Assembly: GCF_964275005.1 (NCBI RefSeq)
Contig: NC_092698.1
Location: 22,626,309 to 22,690,308, forward strand
Origin: Diadema setosum
Taxonomy: Eukaryota; Echinodermata; Echinoidea; Diadematoida; Diadematidae
DNA length: 64,000 nucleotides
Direction of reading: 5' to 3'
Shown: positions 62,749-64,000 of the stretch, one piece after another
Layout: each line of letters begins with the position of its first letter
Numbering within the stretch: position 1 is the first letter of the stretch
The notes under the pieces: generated by a model
Databases searched by the model: none
What the model saw: only the letters and a program-made list of their open reading frames with translations
Told to the model about the DNA's origin: nothing
Made by a program: the position numbers and the translations under genes

Positions 62749-63380
62749 CCAATAGGAAGCGCTGAAATGAGACACACCTCCTTCCTTTACTTCAGTACAA
62801 TTGCACTGCCTGTAATCCTATGGTAGATTGCCGATCGTCTGTGCGCGCGGCGGCTCCTTTGATGAATTGCATGCATACGCGTACGCGCTGTCAATCCTGT
62901 AAACAACTTCTAGTTTGGGCTGCCGGCCGGCCGGCCTGTCTTCCCTTGTGCATAACATATGTGGCGTACGTACGTATACTGTACCGTACTATACGTACAC
63001 TTTGTACAGTACAGTAGACCAAGCGTTATGGGACCGGACGCGTACATGGAGTCACTTTGAAGAGCAAATCCAACGATTTAGCAGGTTAATTCTCACGCCG
63101 TTTTCAGAGTATGTTGTCTAGTAGGCCTATATGAGGAGTCTATATCAAGTCTTTAAGGTAAAGGGTGCATATTCTATGTAAAATAAGTAAGTTTTCATGC
63201 GGGTGTCCGGAAACCCAACCCCCCATTATACTTATAGGCCTACTGTATGTGCGGGACTTCCGCGAGTGCGACGTGCGTAAAAGTTTGGGACGAACATCTT
63301 CGGACGTCTTGACCCACAAAGGTACGTGAAAAACGCTGAAAAATGATGTTAGTTTTCGAATTTTCGACCCATTTTATAAA

Positions 63381-63553
63381 ACAAATGATGCACAGGATTA
63401 TTTCGTGGCGTTAGTGTAGGCGTAGCTCACTCTCGGGTATTTACAATGTAGTGCAACATGCACTCGGCTTCGCCTCGTGCATGTTTCACAATTGTAAATA
63501 CCCTCGAGTGCACTACGCCTACACTAACGCACTCTATCCTGTGCATCATTTGT
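63381..63553. repeat. Long palindrome
   Basis: acaaatgatgcacaggat at left and its complement at right, with gcgttagtgtaggcgtag and gggtatttacaa in each arm; the centre is the short hairpin tcggcttcgcctcg. It directly precedes the tandem repeat to its right. Confidence 0.8.
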
Positions 63554-63557
63554 ATAC

Positions 63558-64000
63558 TATTTCGCTGTTAAGGAGTGATGAGAGACAAATGTGATTCGTA
63601 CATGTTTAATTCAAAGCCACAAAACATGTTTCTAATGAACTTCTGTTAATGTTTCATACCTATTACTAAAATTATCTAGGTACTGATCATGCAAAACCTT
63701 CTCCGTTCTTAAGATCAAGCAACTTTAATGCTTTCCCCTCCATTACTTCACGCTTTTCTGTGTACTGACTTATCCATTAAATACAATGGGAAAATATAAA
63801 TCTGTAATGTAATGTAATCTAATCACTTACTGTTTCGCTGTTAAGGGATTATGAGTGACGAGACAAATGTGATTCGTACATGTTGTTTAATTTCAAGCCA
63901 CAAAGCATGTATGTTTCCATCGAACTTCTAAATTTGTCATACCTATTATTGAAGTAATCATGCAAAATCTGCTCCGTTCTTAAAATCAAACAACTTTTCT
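63558..64000. repeat. Tandem repeat, about 270-bp spacing, continues past window
   Basis: Units at 63558-63727 and 63829-64000 share tttcgctgttaagg, gacaaatgtgattcgtacat, gccacaaa-catgt and ctccgttctta-atcaa-caactt. Confidence 0.8.

Overview
The window is AT-rich nuclear DNA from an animal: short phase-matched exons with GT/AG borders, introns of about 0.2-4 kb, many microsatellites and many small inverted-repeat transposons. The three recognisable proteins are animal orthologues, and the repeat landscape (frequent TACATGTA-type words, TTCGCG-rich MITEs, AGTGGCGGATCCAGG-type ends) suggests a marine invertebrate deuterostome. An echinoderm is my best guess; this is inference. No bacterial, organellar or viral signal was seen.

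Layout. (1) 1,424-7,707, + strand: eight exons of a DNase I-family protein whose N-terminal exon(s) and tail are not found. It has lost most of the catalytic residues of DNase I and is probably a pseudoenzyme. (2) 7.7-18.6 kb: no supported coding sequence, but several MITEs, including a piggyBac-type element flush against a long hairpin. (3) 18.6-27.3 kb: gene-poor, with two weak exon candidates. (4) 27,380-35,411, + strand: a nine-exon ankyrin-like protein I cannot assign to a named family. Four consecutive exons (A-B-C-D) are duplicated as E-F-G-H, every junction is phase 0, and the protein ends in a prenylation-type CAAX box (CVIL). (5) 35.4-41.7 kb: probable 3' UTR, then repeats. (6) 41,753-46,794, - strand: a complete three-exon p24/TMED7-type cargo receptor, with an unexplained exon-like ORF on the other strand of intron 2. 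(7) 46.8-51.4 kb: repeats, including two opposed TTAGGG-like elements. (8) 51.4 kb onward, + strand: CpG-rich promoter-like DNA, then nine coding exons of WDR7 (rabconnectin-3 beta), which runs off the right edge. A Tigger/pogo transposon sits in its last visible intron.

The genes do not form a functional cluster. TMED7 (early secretory pathway) and WDR7 (V-ATPase regulation) are divergently arranged about 5-6 kb apart. The most novel items are the ankyrin/CAAX gene built by exon-block duplication and the DNase I-like pseudoenzyme. The transposon-derived DNA also holds well-defined families: CCAAT-core MITEs, telomere-like repeat elements, and a repeat carrying arrays of TGACCTTTGACC half-sites.
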